DNA of 64,000 bases from Treponema sp. UBA4377. Lineage in GTDB: Bacteria; Spirochaetota; Spirochaetia; Treponematales; Treponemataceae. The number at the start of each line of letters is the position of its first letter. The first letter of the stretch is position 1. The notes under the pieces are model-generated. The model had not been told where the DNA came from. It searched no databases and worked only from the letters and a program-made list of their open reading frames with translations. The position numbers and the translations under genes were made by a program. Where the stretch lies: contig DGRX01000020.1 of NCBI GenBank assembly GCA_002391235.1, forward strand, positions 27,864 through 91,863, given 5' to 3'. Positions 34,725 through 43,639 of the stretch are shown here, in pieces.

Positions 34725-36671
34725 ATGCAGGCAAGCGACATTTTTTTTCTGACAAACAATAACAAGACTCTTTCGAGCGTTTACGAGCAAAATTGTCCGG
34801 CGGAGCTTTCCATTCCGCAGGGGGTTGAAAAGATAGACCGCCGCGCGATGGCCGACGCTCCCGTAAACCGCTTGGAACTGCCAGACAGCGTCACCGAAAT
34901 CGGCTACGAAGCCTTTGCCGGCTGCGACGCGCTGCAATTTGTCCGCTTGCCAAAACATCTTGAGCTTGTCGAGCCTGGAATTTTCAGCGGCTGCCTTTCG
35001 CTTGAAAAAATCGAAATGTGCGACACAATCAAGGCGCTTTCGGAAAGCATGTTCGAGCGCTGCGCGTCGCTTGTGGAATTTCCTTTTAGGAACGGAATTC
35101 TGGAATTGCCGCGCAACGTTTTTTCGGAATGCGTTTCGCTTGAATCCGTAACGCTTCCGCCCAGCGTCGCCGTCATAAGAAGCGGCGCCTTTGGCTATTG
35201 CGAAAATTTGGAGACGGTCGTCTTGCCCGCCGGCCTTAAGTTAATAGAAGACGATGCCTTTAGAAATTGTACAAGCCTTTCTCGCATCCGTTTTGCGGAC
35301 GACAATCCGGCCTTTTTTATTGACGACGACGGCTGCCTTTTTGCGCGCCGCGACGACGGAAGCCTTTCTTTGATAAAAGTTCCCGCAACCGCGCGGCAAA
35401 TAACGATTCCGCAGACTGTAGTCCAAAGCCACAGCGAAGCCTTCCAAGGCTGCGACGCTTTGGAAAAAGTTTTCATCGACTGTCCGCTTGTCGAGCACCC
35501 GATTTTTGTCGCGCTTAAGACGGAGGTCGTCGCGGAAATCATCGACACCAGTTCCGAAGAATACCAAAAAGAAGCCGCCGCAAAAGAAAGCGCCGAGGCC
35601 GCCATCGTAAGCCAGGAAGACATTTTTGACGACGAGGACGGCGGAATAGAAGACAGCATTCTTGACGACGTTGAATCGCCGGAAGAAGAATCCGAACAAG
35701 AGCCGCCAGCCGAAGAAGTCGTTGCCGAAAGCGCGGATGAATCCCCTGCCGATGGCAAAGCCCAGGAAGCGGGCGGCTCCGACGACTTGCTCGCCGACAT
35801 TCTTGGCCAAAACGTTGGCTCCGGCGACGGCGATGTTTCCGAAGACGAAGAAATGGAAAGCGTTCGCATAAAGCCCGAAGAGCTTGACGACGCTGTTGCC
35901 CGCGGCGTTCAAGAAGTGGACGAGGCCGCATTTGCCGCCCGCGTCGCCGACGCGCAAGCCCACGCCCACGACGGAGAAGGCGAGCCTGAGATTGACGACG
36001 AGCCGCAGGCGGCTGAACCGCAAGAGCCGCGCTTTGTTTATGGAATGCAAAGCGTGTCGGAATCTTTTGAAGTTATAGACGAGCGCTCGCTTTACCCGGA
36101 CAGGCCGGAAGACCAGCTTGACGCGCACCAGCCCAACGAGCTTGAAGACATTACGACTTTGGTTGTGGTGACTGAAAAAGTCACGGAGCAAAAAACGGTT
36201 TCGCCCGAGGTCAAGGATTTTTGCGTCGAGCTTGCGCGCGCCCACGAGCTAAAAAGAGTTTACTTTTTTGGCGGCCTTGGCTTGGACAACGACGAGTTTT
36301 TGTTCGGCTTTGGAAAGTTCGCCATGTACAGGAACGTCGTTTACGCCGCGCTTGCAAGCGACGAAGGCGGCCTAAGCAAGGAAATAAAAAACTTTGGCGA
36401 AATCGCCGAATTGCAGTCGCCGGTAACGCCTTTCCAAAACGCGGCCGCCCCCAACTCGCTTGAGCTTGAAAAGCCCTTTAAGATTTACATACAGGATTCT
36501 TTGGGCGGCGCGGCTGGCGAGCCAGCGGTCGCGGCGGCTCCAACAATTGAAGCCGAGCCAACAGTTGAAGAGCCGACGGTCGCGGATGAGCCTGCCGTTG
36601 AGGCCGGCCCGCGCGTGATTCCGGGCCAAGGCTTGATGGAAAAAGCCCTTTGGATTTTGAACAACGATTGA
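34725..36671 (+). CDS. BspA-type LRR protein with acidic linker
   Basis: This 648-residue protein has no signal peptide. Residues about 20-270 carry BspA/TpLRR repeats (LPDSVTEIGYEAFAGCDAL, LPPSVAVIRSGAFGYCENL). A long Glu/Asp/Ala-rich disordered region (about 280-440) leads to a folded segment (about 500-570), and the C-terminus is Ala/Pro/Val/Glu-rich. Unlike the lipoproteins at 26-32 kb it is GC-rich throughout and probably cytoplasmic. Function is unknown; a scaffold is likely. A strong hairpin terminator follows. Confidence 0.8.
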   Translation: MQASDIFFLTNNNKTLSSVYEQNCPAELSIPQGVEKIDRRAMADAPVNRLELPDSVTEIGYEAFAGCDALQFVRLPKHLELVEPGIFSGCLSLEKIEMCDTIKALSESMFERCASLVEFPFRNGILELPRNVFSECVSLESVTLPPSVAVIRSGAFGYCENLETVVLPAGLKLIEDDAFRNCTSLSRIRFADDNPAFFIDDDGCLFARRDDGSLSLIKVPATARQITIPQTVVQSHSEAFQGCDALEKVFIDCPLVEHPIFVALKTEVVAEIIDTSSEEYQKEAAAKESAEAAIVSQEDIFDDEDGGIEDSILDDVESPEEESEQEPPAEEVVAESADESPADGKAQEAGGSDDLLADILGQNVGSGDGDVSEDEEMESVRIKPEELDDAVARGVQEVDEAAFAARVADAQAHAHDGEGEPEIDDEPQAAEPQEPRFVYGMQSVSESFEVIDERSLYPDRPEDQLDAHQPNELEDITTLVVVTEKVTEQKTVSPEVKDFCVELARAHELKRVYFFGGLGLDNDEFLFGFGKFAMYRNVVYAALASDEGGLSKEIKNFGEIAELQSPVTPFQNAAAPNSLELEKPFKIYIQDSLGGAAGEPAVAAAPTIEAEPTVEEPTVADEPAVEAGPRVIPGQGLMEKALWILNND

Positions 36672-36689
36672 CGCTGTAAAGACAAAAAA

Positions 36690-36716
36690 AATCCCGCTTG
36701 GAGCGGGATTTTTTTT
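36690..36716. terminator. Bidirectional intrinsic terminator
   Basis: Stem ATCCCGC/GCGGGAT (36692-36698 and 36704-36710) with a 5-nt loop, flanked by A-run and T-run. It serves both the LRR gene and the convergent truncated ANL gene. Confidence 0.85.
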
Positions 36717-36742
36717 GCGCTTATGTCTTATTGGGCCAACCG

Positions 36743-37396
36743 CTACAAGTTGGCTTGAACCGGCCGGCCTTTGATAAAGGCGTTGAAAAGGTTGGCCACG
36801 TATTCGACAAGCGAGCCGTAGCTCTTCTTTTCTTTTTTGCCTATCATTTTTGCCAAGTCGCTTCTTGTAAACTCCGAGCGTTTGTTTCCGCTGGAGTAGG
36901 CCACGGCCAAAACTTTTTCCTGCGAATTGTCAACGGCCTCTTGGGCGCGCTTTTGGATTTCTTCCTTGTCGCGCTTTTTAAGAATGTCGTTGTTGGCGAT
37001 CTCGTAAACGACGGCGTTAAGCTCTTGCGGAAGCAAGTCCATTTTAGCCGCGCGGATAAATACCGCTTCGGGCTTTTCGTTTTTAAGGGCGGCGGCCACT
37101 TCTTCTTTGCTCATGTCGTAGCGCAAAAGCGCGGCTTTAGAGCCAATCGCAAGAACGCTGTAAAAGCTTTCGATCGCCTGCGGTGAGTCGTCGATGAAAA
37201 TCGCGACGCTCTTGGGCGTTTTTCCGCCGACGCGCAAAATGTTTGAAGTCTTAAAAACGTCCCAGCGCATGTCGTTGTAAGAGATTTTTTTGTCGCCGCC
37301 CAAAATCATCGCGGGCTTTTTGGCGAACTTTTGAAAGTTCTTGGCAAAAATCTCGGGCAACGAGTATATAGTCTTAAAAAGGTTTTTCTTTCCCAT
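36743..37396 (-). CDS. Truncated AMP-binding (ANL superfamily) protein
   Basis: This 217-residue protein looks like only the N-terminal part of an acyl-CoA/acyl-acyl carrier synthetase: ISYNDMRWDVFKTSNILRV and ALLRYDMSKEEVAAALKN occupy the positions expected for the family. The ATP-binding motif that should read YTSGTTGxPKG appears as YSSGNKRSEFTRSDL, and the C-terminal two-thirds are missing. It has a proper start and ends cleanly, so it may be a maintained regulatory or structural relic, or a decaying gene. No enzyme activity is expected. Confidence 0.6.
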   Translation of the reverse strand: MGKKNLFKTIYSLPEIFAKNFQKFAKKPAMILGGDKKISYNDMRWDVFKTSNILRVGGKTPKSVAIFIDDSPQAIESFYSVLAIGSKAALLRYDMSKEEVAAALKNEKPEAVFIRAAKMDLLPQELNAVVYEIANNDILKKRDKEEIQKRAQEAVDNSQEKVLAVAYSSGNKRSEFTRSDLAKMIGKKEKKSYGSLVEYVANLFNAFIKGRPVQANL

Positions 37397-37463
37397 TTTA
37401 TTTTCCTCTATCTATTAGACAACTTAAGGGGGAATTTGTTGCGCCGAGCCAAGGATTTTGCGC

Positions 37464-37489
37464 AAAAAAAAAAACCGCGCCTGGCGCGG
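37464..37489 (-). terminator. Intrinsic terminator downstream of the GH94 gene
   Basis: Minus-strand stem CCGCGC-CAG-GCGCGG (37475-37489) followed by about 11 T residues. The adjoining 15-nt string GGCGCGGGGCTTTCC recurs in inverted orientation upstream of the same gene (40027-40041). Confidence 0.75.
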
Positions 37490-37539
37490 GGCTTTCCGCC
37501 CGTTGAGGGCGGTGGTCTTGGCCTTTAAGGCCTTTTGCT

Positions 37540-39963
37540 TTACAAGCGCTGCCAGTCGTGGTCTTTGGCGTTCTTTCCCATGACGGCGACGATTTTGCTT
37601 CCGTCGCGCAGCTCCGACACAGGAACTGTGGCGCTTTCAAAAGTCTTTCCGTCAACTTCGATTGAAACGATTCCCTTGCAAACATGCTCCGGGTTTTTGA
37701 CCTCGATGCTAAGGTTCATTCCGCGCCAGCGGCGTTCCACCTTAAAGCCGTCCCATTTTGCCGGAACGCAGGGGTCAAGCAAAAGCGCGTCGTATTGCGG
37801 TCGGATTCCCAAAATGTATTGGGTAATCGAATAGTAGTTCCAAGTGGCGGCTCCGCTAAGCCAAGAGACGCGCGTGTTTCCGGCGCGGGGCGAGAATGTG
37901 GAGTAGGTTGTTTGTCCTACGACATAGGGCTCGCTCTGGCGGATTTCGGCCTTGTCGTTGTAGGCCGGCGGAATCGAAGCCTTGCTGTATTCAAAGGCTT
38001 GGTCGCCGTTGCCCATCAAGGTTTCGGCGATTACGCCCCAGCCCTGGGTGTGGTTGAAGATTCCGGCGTTTTCTTTTATTCCTGCGTTGTAGACAACCGA
38101 TGTCATTATTTGGCGCGGGGCTTTGACGAAGGGCGGCGCGCAAAGCATAAGGCCGTAAGGAGTCGCAAGCTTTTCCTTGACAGTCTTAAGGCATTCGCGG
38201 GCCTGCTCTTCCGTCGCGGCGCCGCTCATTACCGCCCAGACTTGCGTGTTAAAGTAAACTTGGCCTTCTTCCATTGTGTGGGTTCCGTAAACGGTTCCGT
38301 CTTCGGCCACGGCCCAGATGAACCATTTTCCGTCCCAGCATTTTTTCTGAATGTTCTTGTCCAAAGTCTCGCGCTCTTTAAGAGCCCAGTCGCTTTCGGA
38401 ATTCTTTCCAAGGCGGCGGGCGATGTCGGCGTATGTCGTAAGGCCAAGGCGCAGCTGGAAGGCGACGAACAAAGACTCGCCCTTGTAGCCCAGCTTAAGG
38501 CAGTCGTTCCAGTCGGCGAGCAAGCCGCAGGGAAGGCCGTCGGCGCCCATTCGCTCAAGGTTGAACAAAAGCGCCTGCTTTAGGTGCTCGAATACCGTCG
38601 CCTCGCCGCCGTCGGCGTAAGGAACGACCTTCTTGTAAAAGTCAAAGTCTCCTGTTTCGGCAACATAGCAGGGAATCGAGTTGAAGAACCATTGGCAGTC
38701 GTCGCTGCGGAACTCTTCCGGCTTGGGCGCCTTTTCATGTCCTGCGTTGAAGTCCTTTGAAATTACCGGAACGGCGCCGCCGTTTTGGCACTGGCCGCTA
38801 ATCATGCGGACAAGGCGCGCTTCGGCCTCTTGCGGAATCGCGGCGGCGACGCCTAGAATGTCTTGGACGCTGTCGCGGTAGCCCAAGCCGTCGCGCTCTC
38901 CGTTGTAGACCAAGCTGGCGGCGCGGCTCCAGGCGAATGTGATGAGGCAGTTGTAGAGGCCCCAAACGTTTACCGTGTGGTTTATGTCCTCGTCGGGAGT
39001 CATGGCTTTAAAGCTTCCTAATTTGGCGTGCCAATTCTTTTTAAGCTTGTCCAACTCTTGGTCGGCGCGCTCGGCGCTTCCAAATTCATCAAGCGTTTTC
39101 TTTCCTTGGGTCCACGCGTCGCCGATTCCGAACAAGACGATGATTTCCTTTGTCTCGCCTGCGGCCAATTCAACGTCGCTTTGGAAAGAGGCGCAGAGGC
39201 TGTCGCCGTAGGCTTTTGAGCCAAAGCATTTTCCGGCGATGACGGCGGCCGGCTCCTTGTAGCTTCCGTATGTTCCCAAAAAGGCCTCGCGGCTTGTGTC
39301 AAAGCCCGACACTTTTCCCTGGGCCAAGGCCATCCAGCAGTGCTGCCATGATTTGCCCGGCTCCTCGTTGGGGAACTGCTTGTACAAGTTGTCGTGAATG
39401 GCAAAGCGCAAAAGATTGTCCTTTTGCTCGCCCTTGCAAATGAAAAGGGAGTACTGCAAGTTTACTTGGTCTTGCGTCGTGTTCCACTGGTTTGACGGCT
39501 CGCAGTATGTGAAGGCGGAGATTTTTCTTGCCTTGCCAGAATTGTTTGTAAGCTTTAGGCGCCAGTATTCAAAGTTTTGTCCAAGCGGAACGTAGTAAAG
39601 CGTCTCGGACTTGATTCCGGAATATTCAGACGTGATTTTTGTGTAGGCCGTTCCGTGGCGGCATTCGCTCTTGTACTGGTCAAGAGGTTTTCCGCAGGGT
39701 TGCCAGCTGGCCGACCAATAGTCGCCGGATTCTTGGTCGCGCAGGTAAAAGTAGCGGCCGGGAGCGTCCATCGGTATTGAGTTGAGTCTAAGGCGCATAA
39801 AGCGGCCTTGCGCGCCAGACTTGTAAAAGCCGTAGCCGCCCGCGTTGTTTGTTATTACCGCTCCGTATTCGGTGGAGCCGAGGTAGTTGCTCCAAGAAGC
39901 CGGCGTGTCCGGGCGAGTGATGACATATTCTTTCTGCTCGTCGTCAAAATATCCGTAGGTCAT
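37540..39963 (-). CDS. GH94 disaccharide phosphorylase, probably cellobiose phosphorylase
   Basis: This 807-residue enzyme has the layout of glycoside hydrolase family 94: an N-terminal beta-sandwich (residues about 1-280), a linker helix, an (alpha/alpha)6 barrel and a C-terminal beta domain. LLADWNDCLKLG contains the catalytic Asp, GYRDSVQDILG lines the active site, and GAATWNYYSITQYILG matches the phosphate-binding end. It should split cellobiose (or a related beta-glucobiose or chitobiose) into sugar-1-phosphate and free sugar in the cytoplasm. No signal peptide. AGGAG precedes the ATG. With the GH1 enzyme at 50035 it suggests cello-oligosaccharide use. Confidence 0.87.
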   Translation of the reverse strand: MTYGYFDDEQKEYVITRPDTPASWSNYLGSTEYGAVITNNAGGYGFYKSGAQGRFMRLRLNSIPMDAPGRYFYLRDQESGDYWSASWQPCGKPLDQYKSECRHGTAYTKITSEYSGIKSETLYYVPLGQNFEYWRLKLTNNSGKARKISAFTYCEPSNQWNTTQDQVNLQYSLFICKGEQKDNLLRFAIHDNLYKQFPNEEPGKSWQHCWMALAQGKVSGFDTSREAFLGTYGSYKEPAAVIAGKCFGSKAYGDSLCASFQSDVELAAGETKEIIVLFGIGDAWTQGKKTLDEFGSAERADQELDKLKKNWHAKLGSFKAMTPDEDINHTVNVWGLYNCLITFAWSRAASLVYNGERDGLGYRDSVQDILGVAAAIPQEAEARLVRMISGQCQNGGAVPVISKDFNAGHEKAPKPEEFRSDDCQWFFNSIPCYVAETGDFDFYKKVVPYADGGEATVFEHLKQALLFNLERMGADGLPCGLLADWNDCLKLGYKGESLFVAFQLRLGLTTYADIARRLGKNSESDWALKERETLDKNIQKKCWDGKWFIWAVAEDGTVYGTHTMEEGQVYFNTQVWAVMSGAATEEQARECLKTVKEKLATPYGLMLCAPPFVKAPRQIMTSVVYNAGIKENAGIFNHTQGWGVIAETLMGNGDQAFEYSKASIPPAYNDKAEIRQSEPYVVGQTTYSTFSPRAGNTRVSWLSGAATWNYYSITQYILGIRPQYDALLLDPCVPAKWDGFKVERRWRGMNLSIEVKNPEHVCKGIVSIEVDGKTFESATVPVSELRDGSKIVAVMGKNAKDHDWQRL

Positions 39964-40020
39964 AGTTTCTCCTAGTTTGAAGTGTCCACACAGTTTATAT
40001 AAAATATAAAAGAAATTCTA

Positions 40021-40062
40021 GGGGGTGGAAAGCCCCGCGCCCTTGCGCGTCTTTCCACCCCC
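40021..40062. repeat. Long perfect hairpin between divergent genes
   Basis: Arms GGGGGTGGAAAG (40021-40032) and CTTTCCACCCCC (40051-40062) are perfectly complementary, with an inner stem CGCGC/GCGCG (40036-40040 and 40045-40049). It lies between the start of the GH94 gene and the M23 gene, where a terminator is not expected. Its inner CGCG-(C/T)CCTTGCGCG motif also appears near 61790. Confidence 0.75.
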
Positions 40063-40097
40063 CTTAATTTTTCTATTAAATTTTTCTTCTATTTTCC

Positions 40098-40103
40098 GAT
40101 AAT
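40098..40103 (+). promoter_or_regulatory. -10 element of the M23 peptidase gene (leaderless type)
   Basis: GATAAT followed by 6 nt and the ATG at 40110. The -35 is poor and no ribosome site is present. Confidence 0.45.
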
Positions 40104-40109
40104 AGACGT

Positions 40110-41216
40110 ATGGAAATAATAAGTTATGTGGGCGGATCGGCCGCTGTCCGCCGCGGCGGGCTAAGCCGGGGGCTGGGCCTTCCAAAAATCGCGATGCCGA
40201 CGCTGCGAATTAAGCCCTTTTATCCTCTTTTGACGCTTAAAAAAATCGGTTCGTATTTGTGGACCCTTCCTTTGCTTGCAATCCTTGCGGCGCTTCCTCT
40301 TGCCGCCAACAAGGCCTACGACTTTATGCAAAGCCGCTCAAATCCGCTTTCGCTCAAAAACGAGGCGATTGACGAAATGCAGTTCATAAACGAGGCGATG
40401 TCTAAATTCGCGCTTAGTTCCGGCGACGCGATCGACGATGACGGAAACGTTTCCGGCGCTTCGTCCGCTCCGCTTTTCCATGACAAGGTGGCTTACCAAA
40501 CATACAAGGTAAAGGCCGGCGAGACCATTGGCGGCATCACAATCAAATTTGGCCTTAAAAACGTTTCGACAATCATCGCGGTAAACGGAATCGAAAACGT
40601 CCGCCAAGTTTATTCCGGACAAAAGCTTGTGATTCCCTCTTGCGACGGATTGAAGTACAAGGTCAAGGCCGGAAACACAATCCAGGGAATCAGCGCCAAG
40701 TACGGCGCCGCCGTCGAGGACATTCTTGACGCCAACGATTTAGACACAATGACATTGACTGTCGGCCAGGAATTGTTCATTCCCGGCGCCAAGCTGGACC
40801 GCGACACGTTGCGCCGCGCGATGGGCGAAAGTTGGGACAGCCCCTTAAAGAGCCTTTGGCGCCTTACGTCAAAGTGCGGCTGGCGAGGGGACCCCTTTAC
40901 CGGAGTCAAGCAATACCACCCGGGCTTGGACATGGCCTGTCCGACAGGAACTCCGATTTACGCGGCGCTTGGCGGAAAGGTTTTGCAAGCCAGCTTCTCC
41001 CGCATTTACGGAAACTACATCATCATCGACCACGGAAACGGCTACCAAACTTTGTACGGCCACATGTCAAAGAAAATCAGTTCAACTGGCGAATACGTTC
41101 AGCAAGGGCAAAAAATCGGACTTGTCGGATCCACAGGATATTCGACCGGCCCCCACTTGCATTGGACGGTTTACAAGAACGGAAAGGTCGTCGACCCATT
41201 GACCCTTATCAAATAA
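40110..41216 (+). CDS. LysM-M23 family cell-wall metallopeptidase
   Basis: This 368-residue protein has a hydrophobic anchor near residues 46-66, two LysM domains (YKVKAGETIGGI... and YKVKAGNTIQGI...) that bind peptidoglycan, and a C-terminal M23 peptidase domain. Zinc ligands are visible in YHPGLDM, LYGHMS and GPHLHWTV. It probably acts as a periplasmic DD-endopeptidase or as a divisome/cell-length factor. It is followed 18 nt later by a small zinc-ribbon gene. Confidence 0.9.
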   Translation: MEIISYVGGSAAVRRGGLSRGLGLPKIAMPTLRIKPFYPLLTLKKIGSYLWTLPLLAILAALPLAANKAYDFMQSRSNPLSLKNEAIDEMQFINEAMSKFALSSGDAIDDDGNVSGASSAPLFHDKVAYQTYKVKAGETIGGITIKFGLKNVSTIIAVNGIENVRQVYSGQKLVIPSCDGLKYKVKAGNTIQGISAKYGAAVEDILDANDLDTMTLTVGQELFIPGAKLDRDTLRRAMGESWDSPLKSLWRLTSKCGWRGDPFTGVKQYHPGLDMACPTGTPIYAALGGKVLQASFSRIYGNYIIIDHGNGYQTLYGHMSKKISSTGEYVQQGQKIGLVGSTGYSTGPHLHWTVYKNGKVVDPLTLIK

Positions 41217-41234
41217 TTTTCAGAGGATAGAAAA

Positions 41235-41498
41235 ATGGAATTTCCAAAAATGACAGCGGTTTGCGTTTGCGGCGGTTGCGGCCGAACGATTGAAAAGGAT
41301 TATGTGTTTTGTCCTTGGTGCGGAAGAAGCCGCGTGACCGACGAAGATTGCGAAGAGGCGATTGATTCCGCTTTTGAATGCATTGAAGAAAAACAAATGG
41401 AAAAATACTTTGAGCGCCTTGAAAAAATGGAAAAAAAAGTTGACGCTCTTGTGACAGACTTGAACGCTCTTGCTTTGAGCGCGGAGATGCATAAATGA
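41235..41498 (+). CDS. Small zinc-ribbon protein
   Basis: This 87-residue protein has an N-terminal four-cysteine zinc ribbon (CGGCG...FCPWCG, residues 13-29) and a C-terminal amphipathic coiled coil (EKQMEKYFERLEKMEKKVDALVTDL). AGAGGA precedes the ATG. It overlaps the next gene by 4 bp. Function is unknown; dimerising adaptor proteins have this shape. Confidence 0.75.
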   Translation: MEFPKMTAVCVCGGCGRTIEKDYVFCPWCGRSRVTDEDCEEAIDSAFECIEEKQMEKYFERLEKMEKKVDALVTDLNALALSAEMHK

Positions 41499-43627
41499 AT
41501 TTTTTTTGTCGAATCGGAAAAATCTTTTTGGCGGCTTTTGCCGCCTTGGCTCTTGGCGCGCCGCTTTTTGCGGAGATAACATTTTCTTCTCCCAACTTGA
41601 ACGAACAAAACGAGCTTTTGTTCGCGCTGAACCATAAAATTTCCGGCTCGACAGAATATTCAACAATATTTAAAAGCAAAATCGTCAACGGCAAGGCGGA
41701 AGCCTTTCCGCAAGCGGTGACTTGCTTTCCAGAACGCCTTTCGGTTTTTGGCGCCACGAACAGTTTGCTTGTCAGAAACCGCTATGGACGCGCTGTTTAC
41801 GACTTTGCGCAAAAGAAACTGCAATGGCTTAGTCATGTTTCTTCGCTTCCGGAAAACGCGGCTTCGCCTTTGCCGGCGGAAATCAGCGCGACTGGAAAAT
41901 GGTATTGCGCGATTGAAAGAACGGATGTGTTTAAGGGCCGCCTTGTTATAGTTGAAGTCGCCACGTCAAAGAAAATCGTTTTGAATGACGACGCGGCTTT
42001 CAGCTACACAAACGTTCCTGTAAAATGGTCGTATGACGGAAAGAATTGCCTTTACGAAAAAAACGGCGTGATTTATTTTTGCAATCCCGAAATGCTTTTT
42101 AAGAATCTCTTGATTCAAGAAGAATTTAGAAAGCTTGGCTCTGGAACGATTAACAACGTTTATTGGAACGACTCAGGCTTAATCACATACATTTCCAAAG
42201 ACTTGATTTTTCAAATCGATATAAAGGAGCTTTTCACGCTTGGCCTTTACGGAGACTTTATTCAAGTAGGAAAAATCGTGGGCCGCCTTCCGCAAGGCTT
42301 TAACGGAACGACAGACCGTTTTTGGGTTAATAAGAGCGGAACGGAATTTATCGTGATTAGAGGCGACGAAGTCGTTTCTTACTACAAGAGAAAGCCGCAT
42401 GAAGAGGCAGGAGCCTTTGTTCAAATCTTGTATTCTTGCTCCTTTGCCGAACAGGATATGGCTGTTTTGAGCTTTGACGTGTTTTGGACCAATTGGGGCG
42501 AGGCAGCTATTTGCGCAAGGCTTGCGCGCCGCGGAAACGGAAGCCAATGCTCGGCGATTTATACAATCAGCTCAAGCGGCAAGATGTCGCGCCGCGTTTT
42601 CGCTAAAGACACATGCGGCAATGTCTGCGTCAGCCCCGACAAGATGTTCGTGGCGATTACCGGCGGAGAAAGCGCGTCCATTTATTCCGCCAAGAATTTT
42701 GAATTGTATCATCAAATCAAGAGCCAAAAAGTTTATTCGATGGTTTGGCGCGACAACGGCAACTTGATTCTCGGCGGCGCTCGTGACGTGTCAAAATTTT
42801 CCTTGACGGATTGCTCTATTGAGCCTTTGTTCGCTTCAAGCTCGCAAAAAGCCGGCTGGAACGAAAACGGCGACATAGTTTTTGACAACGGCGTGGATTC
42901 CGACAAGTTTGTTTTAAGTCAAAAAGATTTGTCTTGGAGCAAGCAAAATGCCGCCGCCGTGAAAACCGCCGCCCAAAACGAAAGCTACCGCGCTTTTTGC
43001 GGAACGACAAAGAATGTCCTTTACTCAAACGCTCTTTACGTAAGGACTCTTTCGGGTGACATTACAACCCGCGCTCTTATTCCTCAAAGCGCGCGTTTGA
43101 ACAACGACAGCAGGCAAGTCGCCTTGGTCTTTGACGCGGATGAAAATCCTGACGGCCTTGACGTCGTGCTGGCTTTGTGCCACAGCTACGGGCTAAAGTG
43201 CAACTTTTTCTTTAACGGAGAATTTGTCCGCCGCTATCCAAAAGAAACGCGAGAAATAGCGAAGAGCGGCCACGAGTGCGCGGCGATTTTCTTTAACAAC
43301 ATTGATTTGACAAACAAATATGTTTATGACGACAATAAGTACGTTTCAAAGGGCTTGGCGCGCTTGGAGGACTTGTTCTACCAATGCTCAGGCCGCGAGC
43401 TAAGCCTTTACTGGCACGCTCCCAACAACAAGGCCGACGAAAAGATTCGCGCCGAGGGAGCGGCTGCCGGCTACCAATACGTTGACTTTAACGATTCTAG
43501 AATCATCGAGATAACGGCTGGAAAGGCCAGTCTCTCCGGCCCGCGCTTGTACGAAAAGTTTGACTTGTTGGTGAACGAAATCTTCGCCACTGGCGCCGAA
43601 GTCGTAACGCTTAGCCGGCTGCGTTAA
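41495..43627 (+). CDS. Exported beta-propeller and degenerate polysaccharide deacetylase protein
   Basis: This 710-residue protein has a signal peptide ending near LFA (residue 26). Residues about 30-500 have the repeating pattern of a beta-propeller (WSYDGKNCLYEKNG, VWRDNGNLILGG). Residues about 540-710 resemble the NodB/polysaccharide deacetylase fold: VFDADENP stands where TFDDGP is usual, GHECA replaces the HxxxH motif, and YWHAPNN replaces the RPPxG motif. Only part of the metal triad survives, so catalysis is doubtful. Coupled by ATGA overlap to the zinc-ribbon gene. Confidence 0.7.
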   Translation: MNFFCRIGKIFLAAFAALALGAPLFAEITFSSPNLNEQNELLFALNHKISGSTEYSTIFKSKIVNGKAEAFPQAVTCFPERLSVFGATNSLLVRNRYGRAVYDFAQKKLQWLSHVSSLPENAASPLPAEISATGKWYCAIERTDVFKGRLVIVEVATSKKIVLNDDAAFSYTNVPVKWSYDGKNCLYEKNGVIYFCNPEMLFKNLLIQEEFRKLGSGTINNVYWNDSGLITYISKDLIFQIDIKELFTLGLYGDFIQVGKIVGRLPQGFNGTTDRFWVNKSGTEFIVIRGDEVVSYYKRKPHEEAGAFVQILYSCSFAEQDMAVLSFDVFWTNWGEAAICARLARRGNGSQCSAIYTISSSGKMSRRVFAKDTCGNVCVSPDKMFVAITGGESASIYSAKNFELYHQIKSQKVYSMVWRDNGNLILGGARDVSKFSLTDCSIEPLFASSSQKAGWNENGDIVFDNGVDSDKFVLSQKDLSWSKQNAAAVKTAAQNESYRAFCGTTKNVLYSNALYVRTLSGDITTRALIPQSARLNNDSRQVALVFDADENPDGLDVVLALCHSYGLKCNFFFNGEFVRRYPKETREIAKSGHECAAIFFNNIDLTNKYVYDDNKYVSKGLARLEDLFYQCSGRELSLYWHAPNNKADEKIRAEGAAAGYQYVDFNDSRIIEITAGKASLSGPRLYEKFDLLVNEIFATGAEVVTLSRLR

Positions 43628-43639
43628 AGCCTGTCGGAA

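Noticed and set aside
35241..36245. Long open frame on the minus strand opposite the cytoplasmic LRR gene
   Set aside because: It is a shadow produced by the GC-rich third positions of the real gene. It lacks a ribosome site, and its residues are an arginine/valine/phenylalanine mix with no domain.
37684..38583. 299-codon plus-strand frame inside the GH94 gene
   Set aside because: Antisense shadow of a well-supported enzyme with complete family motifs.
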